From the NCBI GenBank assembly GCA_013203545.1, contig JABMQA010001304.1, positions 1 to 18,414 of the forward strand: 18,414 nucleotides of DNA, read 5' to 3'. This DNA is from Bacteroidota bacterium. Lineage in GTDB: Bacteria; Bacteroidota; Bacteroidia; Bacteroidales; 4484-276. The translations under genes were made by a program, and so were the position numbers. Of the stretch, positions 1-8,500 are shown piece after piece (the stretch's first letter is position 1; each line of letters begins with the position of its first letter). The notes under the pieces are model-generated. The model had not been told where the DNA came from, did no database searches, and saw only the letters and a list, made by a program, of their open reading frames with translations.

Positions 1-910
1 CCCTTGATTCGAATTCGGTTTTTTCCATGTTATCAATTTCGTCAAATATGATGCTCAGGCCCGACTGGGAATTATTTGCCCTCACATATTTCCCGTTTCC
101 TGCTGAGGCAATTTGCTGCAACATGGTTTCATCCAGTTTTGTGATCACTGTATTGTTTTTGAGGTCTTTTTTAAAGCCAACCTGGTTTCCGTTCCGGTCG
201 TATGTGGGGATTGGCCCCCCCTCGGGTAAACCCATACCAATGGTATAAACATGTATTCCCAGTTCGGTAGCTTTTTTGGAAGCCTCAACAGCATCGCCTT
301 CATGGTCCTCACCATCCGTAATAATGACAATTGCTTTGTTGTGGTCGTTTTCGTCAAATGAATCTGTGGCCAGTTGAATAGCTTGTGCTATAGCAGTTCC
401 CTGTGTTGGCACGATATCCGTACTGACTGTGGATAAAAATAATTTTGCTGCCGAGTAATCGGTTGTAATGGGCAACTGTGTATAGGCATTACCAGCGAAC
501 ACAACGATTCCGATCCGGTCGTTTTTCAGCTTGTCCACCAGTTTTGAAATGGCTTGCTTCGCCCTGATGAGCCGGCTGGGTTTGATATCCTGTGCAAGCA
601 TGCTGTTTGACACATCAATCGCGATCACAAGGTCAATTCCCTTTCGCTCTATCTTTTCAAGTTTGGAGCCAATTTGGGGATTTGCCAAACCAATGATTAA
701 TAGCAGGTAGGCGAACAGAAGAAGCATGAACTTGAGTGTGGATTTGGTCCTCGATTTGTCAGGCATTAACCTTAAGAGCAAGGATGAATCACCAAATCTG
801 TTCAAGGTTCGTTTTTTCCAGGCAAGAAATAAAACGAAAACAATGATAAAGACCGGAATCATCAATAATCCCCAAAAATACCCAGGTTCGGCAAACTTTA
901 GCATTTGCAT
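1..910 (-). CDS. batB: BatB-like VWA-domain membrane protein, 3' end cut by window edge
   Basis: The frame is open without a stop from 910 to the left edge (303 codons). Two hydrophobic segments (about residues 11-31 and 60-76) precede a von Willebrand factor A domain. The MIDAS metal-binding motif DxSxS is intact as DVSNS at residues 99-103, and the VWA continues with ITDGEDHEGDA, the sequence expected in BatB. It is a paralogue of BatA, which lies 16 nt upstream in the same operon. Bat proteins are thought to form an inner-membrane complex with a MoxR ATPase that affects stress or oxygen tolerance in Bacteroidetes; the molecular activity is not established. The chosen ATG at 910 (MQMLKF) has an alternative two codons later at 904. 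BatC (TPR), BatD and BatE would be expected beyond the window. Confidence 0.9.
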   Translation of the reverse strand, partial: MQMLKFAEPGYFWGLLMIPVFIIVFVLFLAWKKRTLNRFGDSSLLLRLMPDKSRTKSTLKFMLLLFAYLLLIIGLANPQIGSKLEKIERKGIDLVIAIDVSNSMLAQDIKPSRLIRAKQAISKLVDKLKNDRIGIVVFAGNAYTQLPITTDYSAAKLFLSTVSTDIVPTQGTAIAQAIQLATDSFDENDHNKAIVIITDGEDHEGDAVEASKKATELGIHVYTIGMGLPEGGPIPTYDRNGNQVGFKKDLKNNTVITKLDETMLQQIASAGNGKYVRANNSQSGLSIIFDEIDNMEKTEFESR

Positions 911-926
911 TTTTTATCCCTATTTA

Positions 927-1922
927 TTATGGATTTGTTCTAAAAATCGTGTTCTTTAATAAAATCTCGAGTGTAAATAAAATCAGCGCAATCAGTGCGA
1001 GGATCTCAAATTCCTCTGACTTTTTATGAAACTCTGTTACATCGATTTTTGATTTCTCAAGTTTATCAATCTCAACATAAATCTCTTTTAGTTTTCTGTT
1101 ACTTGTAGCCCTGAAGTATTTACCATCTGTCATCTGTGCCACTTCCTTGAGCAGGTCTTCATCAATTTTCACCTCCATATCCTGATACCTGATTCCAAAA
1201 GGTGTTTGAACAGGGTAGGGGGCAGTACCCAGGCTACCCACGCCAATGGTGTAAATCCTGATCCCGTATAGTTTGGCAATTTCGGCAGCAGAAAGCGGAT
1301 CAAGCGAACCCATATTATTTACCCCATCTGTTAGCAGGATGATGACCTTGCTTATGGCTTTGCTGTCGCGTAACCGTGATGCAGCAGTAGCCAACCCGTC
1401 ACCCAGTGCAGTCCCGTCTTCTATCATTCCGCTTTTCACCTCCTTAAACATATTTTTTAGTATGTCGTGATCGGTGGTTAATGGAACCTGTGTAAATGTT
1501 TCCCCTGAGAAAATTACCAGCCCTGCACGGTCGTTGGGCCTGCCGGCAATAAATTCCTCTGCAACCTGCTTGGCAGCTTCCAAACGGTTTGGCTTCAGAT
1601 CTTCAGCAAGCATACTGCCGGATATGTCCATGGCCAATACAATGTCGATACCTTCGATGGTTACATCCTGGCTGCTGGAAGTAGATTGTGGCCTGGCCAA
1701 TGCGACGATGAGTAAGAGTACAGTCAGCACCCTGAAAACAAACAATAAATGATAAAGGTACTGCCTGGCAGATTTTTTAACCCGTGCAAATGGCAGAGTT
1801 GATGATATTTGCATCTCAGCCTTGCTCCGGTTGTTTTTATACCAGTACCAGGCAATCATCAATGGTATGATTACCAACAAATAGAGAAAATCGGGATTCG
1901 CAAATTCTATGTTATTCAGCAT
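927..1922 (-). CDS. batA: BatA-like VWA-domain membrane protein
   Basis: A 331-residue protein with N-terminal TM segments at about 13-28 and 58-76, a von Willebrand factor A domain, and a C-terminal TM segment near residues 306-326. The MIDAS motif is complete: DISGS at residues 99-103, with LTDGVNNMG further on. The N terminus (MLNNIEFANPDFLYLL) is typical of the BatA/BatB aerotolerance family, with the VWA domain expected on the periplasmic side. Length is normal for the family. It starts 36 nt after the BatD/DUF4381-like gene and ends 16 nt before batB, so these genes are very likely co-transcribed. The stop is TAA. Family assignment is strong; its partner in the cell is inferred from operon context. 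Confidence 0.93.
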   Translation of the reverse strand: MLNNIEFANPDFLYLLVIIPLMIAWYWYKNNRSKAEMQISSTLPFARVKKSARQYLYHLLFVFRVLTVLLLIVALARPQSTSSSQDVTIEGIDIVLAMDISGSMLAEDLKPNRLEAAKQVAEEFIAGRPNDRAGLVIFSGETFTQVPLTTDHDILKNMFKEVKSGMIEDGTALGDGLATAASRLRDSKAISKVIILLTDGVNNMGSLDPLSAAEIAKLYGIRIYTIGVGSLGTAPYPVQTPFGIRYQDMEVKIDEDLLKEVAQMTDGKYFRATSNRKLKEIYVEIDKLEKSKIDVTEFHKKSEEFEILALIALILFTLEILLKNTIFRTNP

Positions 1923-1958
1923 CCTGTTTTTATTTTACCGGTACAACTATAAAACATA

Positions 1959-2951
1959 TCATGCCGGTACCTCAATATTTGTTTTTGTTTCTGAAGTTTC
2001 AAGATTCCCATTTGTAATATTAACCTTTGTATTGTTAACAAAATCGTAGGCGCTTGTCAACCCCTGATCATGTTCTGATGGCAATGGTTTAAATTTAGCA
2101 AACTTTACCAAATCAGCTAACTCCAGCATCTGCCCTAACTTCTCCTGGTCATCTTTAATAATTTGTACGCCTTTTATTGATAGCATGATTTCATGCGTTG
2201 TCAATTCAACTGCGCGGATCGCATACCTATTCTCAATATATTCCCTGAGAATATCAGTAAGCCTGGTATGATAATCCTTGATAAAGCCCTTTTGCCACAA
2301 TTTTTCAGCTTTAAGTTTGTCAAGGCCCTGCAACGCTATCTGATGCGGAGGTTGTTTAGGTTTTGGTCTCGCCCTGAATACCGGTGCTTTTTGTTTACGC
2401 CTGCGAACATAAAATATTACGCCTGTAACAAGCAGAAAAAATATTACCGCTGAAATAATCCATGGCATTAATTCGACAAGTGTGTAAGGCGCCTCAATGG
2501 GCCCTTTTATTGGTTTAATGGTTTGTGATGTATCCACAGAAACCGAAAACACATTTAATAAAAACGGTTCGGTTTCAACCGATCCGGCAGTATTGGTGCT
2601 CAATTCGCTATAATCAAACTTTACCGGAGGAAGTACGTAATATCCCGAATCAAATGAAGTAAGTGTAAGTATCTGGTTGATATTCAATAAGCCATTTTCA
2701 AGTATACTGGTATCTAAATCCGATTGGGATAGGATTTCAACATGCAGGCAAATCGTATCCCTGAATACCGGCCAATTGATGGTGTAGTTTTCAGGAACCT
2801 GGACATTTAGGTGAAAACCCACCTGATCGCCAACAAGAATCACGTTGGTATCCAGTTTGGCTTCGGTATAAATGTTTTGTGCCATTGTTTTGGACAACGC
2901 CGGAATCAAAACAAACACTACGGTAACAATATTTATGAATTTATTTATCAT
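1959..2951 (-). CDS. Secreted/anchored single-TM protein of bat operon (BatD/DUF4381-like)
   Basis: A 330-residue protein. Residues 1-24 look like a cleavable signal peptide (hydrophobic core, then TMA before Gln25). A beta-rich extracytoplasmic region of about 135 residues follows, then one TM helix at about 163-182 ending in the positively charged stretch YVRRRKQK, and a cytoplasmic helical domain with a proline- and lysine-rich linker (PKPKQPPHQ). This layout matches the protein usually found between the DUF58 and batA genes in Bacteroidetes, often annotated DUF4381 or BatD-like. The cytoplasmic domain contains an LREYIENRYAI-like segment typical of that group. It starts 15 nt after the DUF58 gene. 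The stop is TGA, which matters when judging the TGA inside rplA. I infer a role in the Bat complex from context; no enzymatic motif is visible. Confidence 0.8.
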   Translation of the reverse strand: MINKFINIVTVVFVLIPALSKTMAQNIYTEAKLDTNVILVGDQVGFHLNVQVPENYTINWPVFRDTICLHVEILSQSDLDTSILENGLLNINQILTLTSFDSGYYVLPPVKFDYSELSTNTAGSVETEPFLLNVFSVSVDTSQTIKPIKGPIEAPYTLVELMPWIISAVIFFLLVTGVIFYVRRRKQKAPVFRARPKPKQPPHQIALQGLDKLKAEKLWQKGFIKDYHTRLTDILREYIENRYAIRAVELTTHEIMLSIKGVQIIKDDQEKLGQMLELADLVKFAKFKPLPSEHDQGLTSAYDFVNNTKVNITNGNLETSETKTNIEVPA

Positions 2952-2966
2952 AATAAACTTTACGCA

Positions 2967-3842
2967 TTATAACCTTGCTTCCCTTCGTTTAAATAATTTG
3001 ATTAGTGGCTTAACATAATCTTCATCCGTCCTGATTTTTGCCATATCAACACCGCTTTTTAAGAAAAGTCGTTTCAGCCATTTTTCGTTTTCAATAAACC
3101 ATTCCTGGTAAAGTTTCCTGGCTCTTGGATTTGAGGTATCAACCCATAAATTTTTACCGGTTTCGGCATCCTTAAATTTAACCAGGCCAATATTTGGCAT
3201 ATCAATTTCCCTGGGATCGTAGATCCGTATTGCAATAACGTCATGTTTATTATTTGCAATCTGAATGGCTTCATCGAAACCTCTATCCATAAAATCTGAC
3301 AGGATAAATGCGGTGCATCTTTTCTTAATTGCATTTGTTAAAAACCTGAGCGATTCGGCAATATTTGTCTCCTGGTTATCGGGTTTAAAATCCACCAGTT
3401 CACGAATTATTCTAAGTATATGCGTGGGACCTTTCTTTGGAGGAATAAATTTTTCAATTTTATTGCTGAAAAAGATCACACCAACCTTGTCGTTGTTCTG
3501 GATGGCTGAAAATGCAAGAACTGCGGCAATTTCTGTGATCATTTCTTCTTTAAGTGCCACCTTTGTGCCAAACTCATTTGATCCGCTCACGTCGATGAGC
3601 ATCATTACGGTAAGTTCACGCTCTTCCTCATAAATTTTTATATAGGGATGATTGAATCTTGCCGTTACATTCCAGTCGATATTCCGGATGTCGTCTCCAT
3701 ACTGATATTCCCTTACCTCGCTGAAAGCCATACCCCGGCCCTTAAAAATGCTATGGTATTGTCCGGAGAAGATTTGGTTTGACAACCCACGGGTTTTGAT
3801 CTCAATTTTACGTACTTTTTTAAATATTTCAGTTGCGTTCAT
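2967..3842 (-). CDS. DUF58 protein with VWA-like fold
   Basis: A 291-residue soluble protein. The DUF58 signature is clear at residues 37-61: GMAFSEVREYQYGDD followed by IRNIDWNVTAR. A VWA-like strand with an intact DVSGS metal-binding motif at residues 84-88 follows. No signal peptide or TM helix is seen, so it should be cytoplasmic or peripheral. DUF58 genes are classically paired with MoxR ATPases, as here: the MoxR gene lies 77 nt upstream and the BatD/DUF4381-like gene 15 nt downstream. The likely role is an adaptor or substrate of the MoxR chaperone in assembly of the Bat complex. This is inferred from family and context, not shown directly. Confidence 0.92.
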   Translation of the reverse strand: MNATEIFKKVRKIEIKTRGLSNQIFSGQYHSIFKGRGMAFSEVREYQYGDDIRNIDWNVTARFNHPYIKIYEEERELTVMMLIDVSGSNEFGTKVALKEEMITEIAAVLAFSAIQNNDKVGVIFFSNKIEKFIPPKKGPTHILRIIRELVDFKPDNQETNIAESLRFLTNAIKKRCTAFILSDFMDRGFDEAIQIANNKHDVIAIRIYDPREIDMPNIGLVKFKDAETGKNLWVDTSNPRARKLYQEWFIENEKWLKRLFLKSGVDMAKIRTDEDYVKPLIKLFKRREARL

Positions 3843-3919
3843 AACTGTTTATTAATGAACCATTTTATAAATCGGGTAACCGTTGGGTATGAAACTTAAA
3901 GAAGTTATGGGTCATGCTT

Positions 3920-4912
3920 TTAAGGCACCTCAATGGTATTGAGTATTTCATTAATAATATCTTCTGTTGTGATATTTTCGGCTTCAGCTTCATAGGTCAG
4001 CCCGATCCGGTGCCGCATCACGTCATGTGCAATTGCCCTGATATCTTCGGGAATAACATAACCGCGACGTTTTATAAAAGCAAAAGCTTTGGCGGCAAGG
4101 GCGAGGTTGATTGAAGCACGCGGTGAAGCGCCATAAGAAATCATGCCTTCAAATTTACCAAGCTTGTATTGAGTGGGATAACGTGTTGCAAAAACGATAT
4201 CGGTAATATAATTTTCAATTTTCTCATCAAGGTAAACCTCGCGTGTAACTGCCCGTGCTTTCAAAATATCTTCGGTTCCGACAACAGTTTGTATTTTTAT
4301 AAATTCGTTTGCAATGTTTTGCCTCAGGATCAACTTCTCCTCTTCTTTTTCAGGATACGAGATCACCACTTTAAGCATGAAACGGTCCACCTGTGCCTCG
4401 GGAAGCGGATAGGTCCCTTCCTGTTCTATTGGATTTTGTGTGGCAAGAACCAGGAATGGCTCTTTAAGATGAAAAGTTTCAGCGCCAATAGTAACCTGTC
4501 TTTCCTGCATGGCCTCAAGTAATGCACTTTGAACTTTTGCTGGTGAACGGTTGATTTCGTCAGCCAGAATGAAATTTGCAAAAATGGGTCCCTTCCTTAC
4601 CTGGAACTCTTCTTTTTTCTGGCTGTAGATCAGTGTGCCAATAAGGTCGGCCGGAAGGAGGTCGGGCGTAAACTGTATTCTGCTGAATTTTGCTTCAATT
4701 GCACTTGCCAGGCTTTTAATGGCCAGGGTTTTCGCAAGCCCTGGAACACCTTCTAAAAGAATATGCCCGTTTGAGAGTAAACCAATCAGCAAGCGTTCTA
4801 CCATGTGTTTTTGTCCAACAATAACTTTGCTCATCTCCAGATTGATTAAATCAATAAATGAACTTTCCTGCTGAATCTTTTCGTTGAGTTCTCTGATGTT
4901 TGTCTCTATCAT
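3920..4912 (-). CDS. moxR: MoxR-family AAA+ ATPase, first gene of bat operon
   Basis: A 330-residue AAA+ ATPase of the MoxR family, the usual length. Visible motifs are Walker A GVPGLAKT at 55-62, Walker B FILADEIN at 114-121 with acidic D118 and E119, sensor 1 ATQN at 157-160, and sensor 2 GASPRA at 261-266. EGTYPLPEAQVDRF (165-178) is diagnostic for MoxR. The protein is predicted to use ATP hydrolysis to remodel or assemble a partner, and its DUF58 and VWA neighbours fit the MoxR/VWA chaperone model. As the promoter-proximal gene it is preceded by a Bacteroidota-type -7 element about 24 nt upstream of the ATG and by a GTTAA repeat cluster. No Shine-Dalgarno is evident. Confidence 0.95.
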   Translation of the reverse strand: MIETNIRELNEKIQQESSFIDLINLEMSKVIVGQKHMVERLLIGLLSNGHILLEGVPGLAKTLAIKSLASAIEAKFSRIQFTPDLLPADLIGTLIYSQKKEEFQVRKGPIFANFILADEINRSPAKVQSALLEAMQERQVTIGAETFHLKEPFLVLATQNPIEQEGTYPLPEAQVDRFMLKVVISYPEKEEEKLILRQNIANEFIKIQTVVGTEDILKARAVTREVYLDEKIENYITDIVFATRYPTQYKLGKFEGMISYGASPRASINLALAAKAFAFIKRRGYVIPEDIRAIAHDVMRHRIGLTYEAEAENITTEDIINEILNTIEVP

Positions 4913-4935
4913 CTTCTATCGGTTTAAAATAGCCA

Positions 4936-4962
4936 CAAAGATAACTCGGGCTATCTGGCCAA
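4936..4962 (-). promoter_or_regulatory. Candidate Bacteroidota promoter of the bat operon
   Basis: On the minus strand the sequence TATCTTTG at 4943-4936 matches the Bacteroidota -7 consensus TAnnTTTG exactly. A TTG at 4962-4960 could be the -33 element, though the 16-nt spacer is slightly shorter than usual. Transcription would start near 4930, giving a 5' UTR of about 18 nt before the MoxR ATG at 4912. The terminator of the RNA polymerase operon lies further upstream, so a promoter is needed here. Confidence 0.6.
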
Positions 4963-4972
4963 ATTATTGACC

Positions 4973-5014
4973 TGTTGTTAAATTTTGTTAATCACTGTTG
5001 TTAACATTTGTTAA
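4973..5014. repeat. Two direct copies of a 19-bp GTTAA repeat upstream of bat promoter
   Basis: Positions 4973-4991 and 4996-5014 carry the same 19-bp unit, TGTTGTTAANNTTTGTTAA. The copies differ only at the two N positions (AT versus CA) and are 23 bp apart start to start. Each contains two GTTAA pentamers 10 bp apart, giving four same-facing half sites at 4977, 4987, 5000 and 5010. They abut the candidate -33 element on its upstream side, where an activator would bind. Function is inferred from position and regularity. Confidence 0.55.
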
Positions 5015-5059
5015 GCTGATATCGCTGAAAACGGCTTTAAATCAATGTTCTGTAATTGA

Positions 5060-5077
5060 CTGTTAATACGTTAACAG
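5060..5077. promoter_or_regulatory. Perfect inverted repeat CTGTTAA-TACG-TTAACAG
   Basis: Two 7-bp arms, CTGTTAA (5060-5066) and TTAACAG (5071-5077), surround a 4-bp spacer. The arms contain the same GTTAA pentamer as the direct repeats at 4973-5014. This is the form of a dimeric regulator operator. It sits between the RNA polymerase operon terminator and the bat promoter; no regulator gene is present in the window. Confidence 0.4.
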
Positions 5078-5084
5078 AATAATA

Positions 5085-5119
5085 GTATAAAAAAAACGGC
5101 AACTTTGAGATGCCGTTTT
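5085..5119 (-). terminator. Rho-independent terminator of the rpoBC/DUF3467 operon
   Basis: Arms AAAACGGCA (5093-5101) and TGCCGTTTT (5111-5119) are perfect 9-bp complements around a 9-nt loop. On the minus strand the stem runs straight into a tract of eight Ts (complement of 5089-5096) followed by ATA. It lies about 50 nt after the DUF3467 stop. The A and T flanks would also let it work weakly in the other direction. Confidence 0.88.
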
Positions 5120-5170
5120 CAAATTCCTTTGATTGAAACTTTCTGAATAAAATTAAATAGTTTCCTATTG

Positions 5171-5485
5171 TTAGGCCTGGGCTGTTGGCCCTCCAAGATT
5201 AAATGGAATCTGATCGATATCGGATTCCTTGATCTCACCATGAAGCGATTCGAATTTTTTGATGTTGTCAATCAGCGCTTTTACAAGTCTTTTGGCATGT
5301 TGTGGTGTAAGGATGATCCTGGATTTTACCTTGGCTTTTGGTATTCCGGGAAGCATTTTCACAAAGTCAATAATAAATTCCGATCTGGAGTGGGTAATGA
5401 TTGCAAGGTTTGAATAGATGCCTTCTGCAACTTCATCACTTAACTCGAGGTTGATTTTGTTCTGGGCAGGATTTTTTGGTTCCAT
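5171..5485 (-). CDS. DUF3467 domain protein downstream of rpoC
   Basis: A 104-residue protein matching the small DUF3467 family, which in Bacteroidota commonly follows rpoC. Conserved-looking blocks are NLAIITHSRSEFIIDF, PGIPKAKVKSRI and LTPQHAKRLVKAL. No TM segment, signal peptide or catalytic motif is visible; the function is unknown. I chose the ATG reading MEPKNPAQ. A TTG-initiated extension to 5578 would overlap the end of rpoC and translate the hairpin between the genes, so it is unlikely. The gene starts about 85 nt after the rpoC stop and precedes the strong terminator at 5085-5119, so it is probably transcribed with rpoBC. A link to RNA polymerase or growth-rate control is only a guess from location. 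Confidence 0.87.
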   Translation of the reverse strand: MEPKNPAQNKINLELSDEVAEGIYSNLAIITHSRSEFIIDFVKMLPGIPKAKVKSRIILTPQHAKRLVKALIDNIKKFESLHGEIKESDIDQIPFNLGGPTAQA

Positions 5486-5519
5486 TTTCTTTTCTTTCTT
5501 TGAGATTAATAAAAAATGA

Positions 5520-5546
5520 AAACCAAAAGGGTTTTTCTTTTGGTTT
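5520..5546 (-). terminator. AT-rich hairpin between rpoC and DUF3467, possible attenuator
   Basis: Arms AAACCAAAAG (5520-5529) and CTTTTGGTTT (5537-5546) form a perfect 10-bp stem with a 7-nt loop. On the minus strand it is followed by a T-rich stretch (TTTTTTATT) after a few bases. It may reduce read-through from rpoC into the DUF3467 gene or stabilise the upstream mRNA end. The low-GC stem makes it a weaker terminator than the one at 5085-5119. Confidence 0.5.
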
Positions 5547-5570
5547 CCAAATATGTTAGTTCTTATTGTT

Positions 5571-8500
5571 TTATTCAAAGATATTTATCGGTTCCTTGCT
5601 ATGAATTAAGCTTTCGTAATCTTCCTTGGATCCGACAATCAAATCTTCATACTCTCGCAATCCGGTACCGGCAGGGATTTTGTGTCCAACGATAACATTC
5701 TCCTTCAGGCCCATCAATTTATCAGACTTTGCATTAATGGCTGCATTGGTGAGCACTTTTGTTGTTTCCTGGAATGATGCTGCCGAAATAAAACTTTTGG
5801 TTTGCAGTGATGCTTTTGTGATCCCCTGCAGAACCTGTCGGGCTGTTGAGGGTGAGGCATCTCTGGAATCCACCAGTTTTTTGTCCTTCCGCTTTAATTG
5901 TGATATTTCGTCACGGAGTTTCCTGGCCGATACAATTTGCCCTGATTTGAATATCAGCGAATCGGCAGGGTCAATAATTACCTTTTTACCAAAGATCCAG
6001 TCGTTTTCATCCTGAAATTCGATCTTGTTAACAAGTTCGTTCTCGAGAAATTTGGTATCACCCGGATCTGCAACCTCAACTTTACGCATCATTTGCCTGA
6101 CGATGACCTCAAAATGCTTGTCATTAATTTTGACGCCCTGCAGACGATATACCTCCTGGATTTCATTTACAATGTACTCCTGAACTTTCATCGGCCCCTT
6201 AATGGCAAGGATGTCAGCAGGTGTTAGGGCTCCTTCCGAAAGCGAAGTCCCAGCTTTAACGAAGTCATTTTCCTGTGCCAGGATTTGTTTTGAGGTTGGT
6301 ACCAGGTAACGTTTTTCTTCTCCTGTTTTTGAGGTAATTATGATTTCTTTATTACCACGCTTCAGTTTCTTTCCAAATGATACTACACCATCAATTTCAG
6401 CAACTTTCGCAGGATCGGATGGGTTTCTGGCTTCGAAAAGCTCGGTAACACGTGGAAGGCCTCCCGTGATGTCGCCTGATTTTCCAACAGCACGCGGAAT
6501 TTTCACAAGGTTTTCACCCGCTTTAATATGCTGCCCATCATCTACCGAGATGTGTGCGCCAACAGGAAGGTCATATTCTCTAACGATATTCCCGGCAGCA
6601 TCCAAAACAGAGATAGATGGGTTTTTAGCCTTTTGACGTGATTCGATCACCACTTTTTCAAAATACCCGGTTTGTTCATCTGACTCAACCCTGAAAGTTT
6701 TGTTTTCTACAATATTATTAAATTGCAATTTTCCGGCGAGTTCAGAAATGATAACCGCATTGTAAGGATCCCAAATGCAGATAAGATCATCTTTTTTAAT
6801 AACATCACCATCTTTGAAGAACAGGTTTGATCCATATGGAATATTACCTGAAGCCAACGAAATTCCGGTTTTTTTATCAAGAATTCTCATTTCTGCCGAC
6901 CGTCCGATAACGACTTCAAATTTTTCCCCTTTGTCGTTTCCAAATGGGACACATCTGAGTTCCTCAATATTGAGGATTCCATCATATTTGGCTTTAATTT
7001 TTGATTCGGATGAGATGTTACCAGCGGCAACACCACCAACGTGGAATGTACGCAAGGTCAACTGTGTTCCTGGTTCACCGATAGACTGTGCTGCAATAAC
7101 TCCAACAGCCTCACCTTTTTGAACCATCCGGCCATTGGCCAGGTTTCTTCCATAACATTTGGCACAAACCCCATGTTTGGATTCACATGTCAATACGGAC
7201 CTAATCTCGACAAATTCAATCGGGGAATCTTCAATTACCCTGGATATTTCTTCGGTCAGCTCTTCACCTGCAGGGATTATTAAATCACCGGTGTTGGGAT
7301 GATAAACATCGTGAAGTGTTGTTCGTCCCAGTATGCGGTCGTAAAGTGTTTCTACAACCTCTTCGTTCTTCTTGAGTGCTGAAGTTGTTAAACCACGTAG
7401 TGTCCCGCAGTCGCGCTCTGAAATGATAACATCCTGAGCTACGTCAACAAGTCTTCTGGTTAGATAACCTGCATCCGCAGTTTTAAGGGCGGTATCGGCA
7501 AGCCCTTTTCTGGCCCCGTGAGTTGAAATAAAATACTCCAATACCGACAGGCCTTCCTTAAAGTTGGACAAAATCGGATTTTCAATAATTTCACCTCCCT
7601 GGGCGCCCGACTTTTGAGGCTTACCCATCAAACCACGCATACCTGAAAGCTGACGAATCTGTTCCTTACTACCACGGGCACCGGAATCCAGCATCATATA
7701 AACAGGATTGAAGCCTTGTTTATCTTGCGTCAGTTGATTCATCAATGTATGGGTAAGATGTGAACTGGTATGTGTCCAGATGTCAATTATCTGGTTATAA
7801 CGTTCCGTATTGGTAATGAAACCCATGTTATAATTGGCCAGTACTTCCTCTACTTCAATGTTGGCATCTTCAATTAATTTTTCTTTTATCTCTGGTATAA
7901 TTACGTCGCCCAGATTGAAAGACAAACCACCACGAAATGCCATGGTGAAGCCAAGGTTTTTAATATCATCAAGGAATTTGGCGGTAGTAGCCGTATCGGT
8001 TTTTTTCAACACATCGCCAATAATGTCCCTGAGCGCTTTCTTTGTGAGTAGCTGATTGATGTACCCAATTTCTTTTGGGGCCACCTGATTGAATAGTATT
8101 CGGCCAACCGTTGTTTCTATCATTTGCATTTTCTCAGTGCCATCCTCTATCACAGGTAATCTAACCTGGATAATTGCATGCAAATCAACGGCATCTTCGT
8201 TATATGCAATGATTACTTCATCAGGGGAATAAAATTTATATCCTTCACCCCTGACAATGTGCTCGGGAATACTTTTTCTGGGTTTGGTAATATAATATAA
8301 CCCGAGAACCATGTCTTGTGATGGTACTGCAATTGGAGCTCCGTTTGCAGGATTTAAAATGTTATGAGATGCCAGCATCAGGATTTGAGCCTCGAGAATG
8401 GCGGCATTTCCCAGTGGAACATGAACAGCCATCTGGTCACCATCAAAGTCGGCATTAAAAGCTGTACAAACCAATGGATGCAACTGTATGGCCTTACCCT

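Noticed and set aside
145..357. 70-codon minus-strand open frame inside batB
   Set aside because: It is an out-of-frame shadow; the correct BatB frame is open through the whole region to the window edge.
5486..5578. N-terminal extension of the DUF3467 protein from a TTG start
   Set aside because: It would overlap the rpoC stop and translate a hairpin; the family starts near the internal ATG at 5485.
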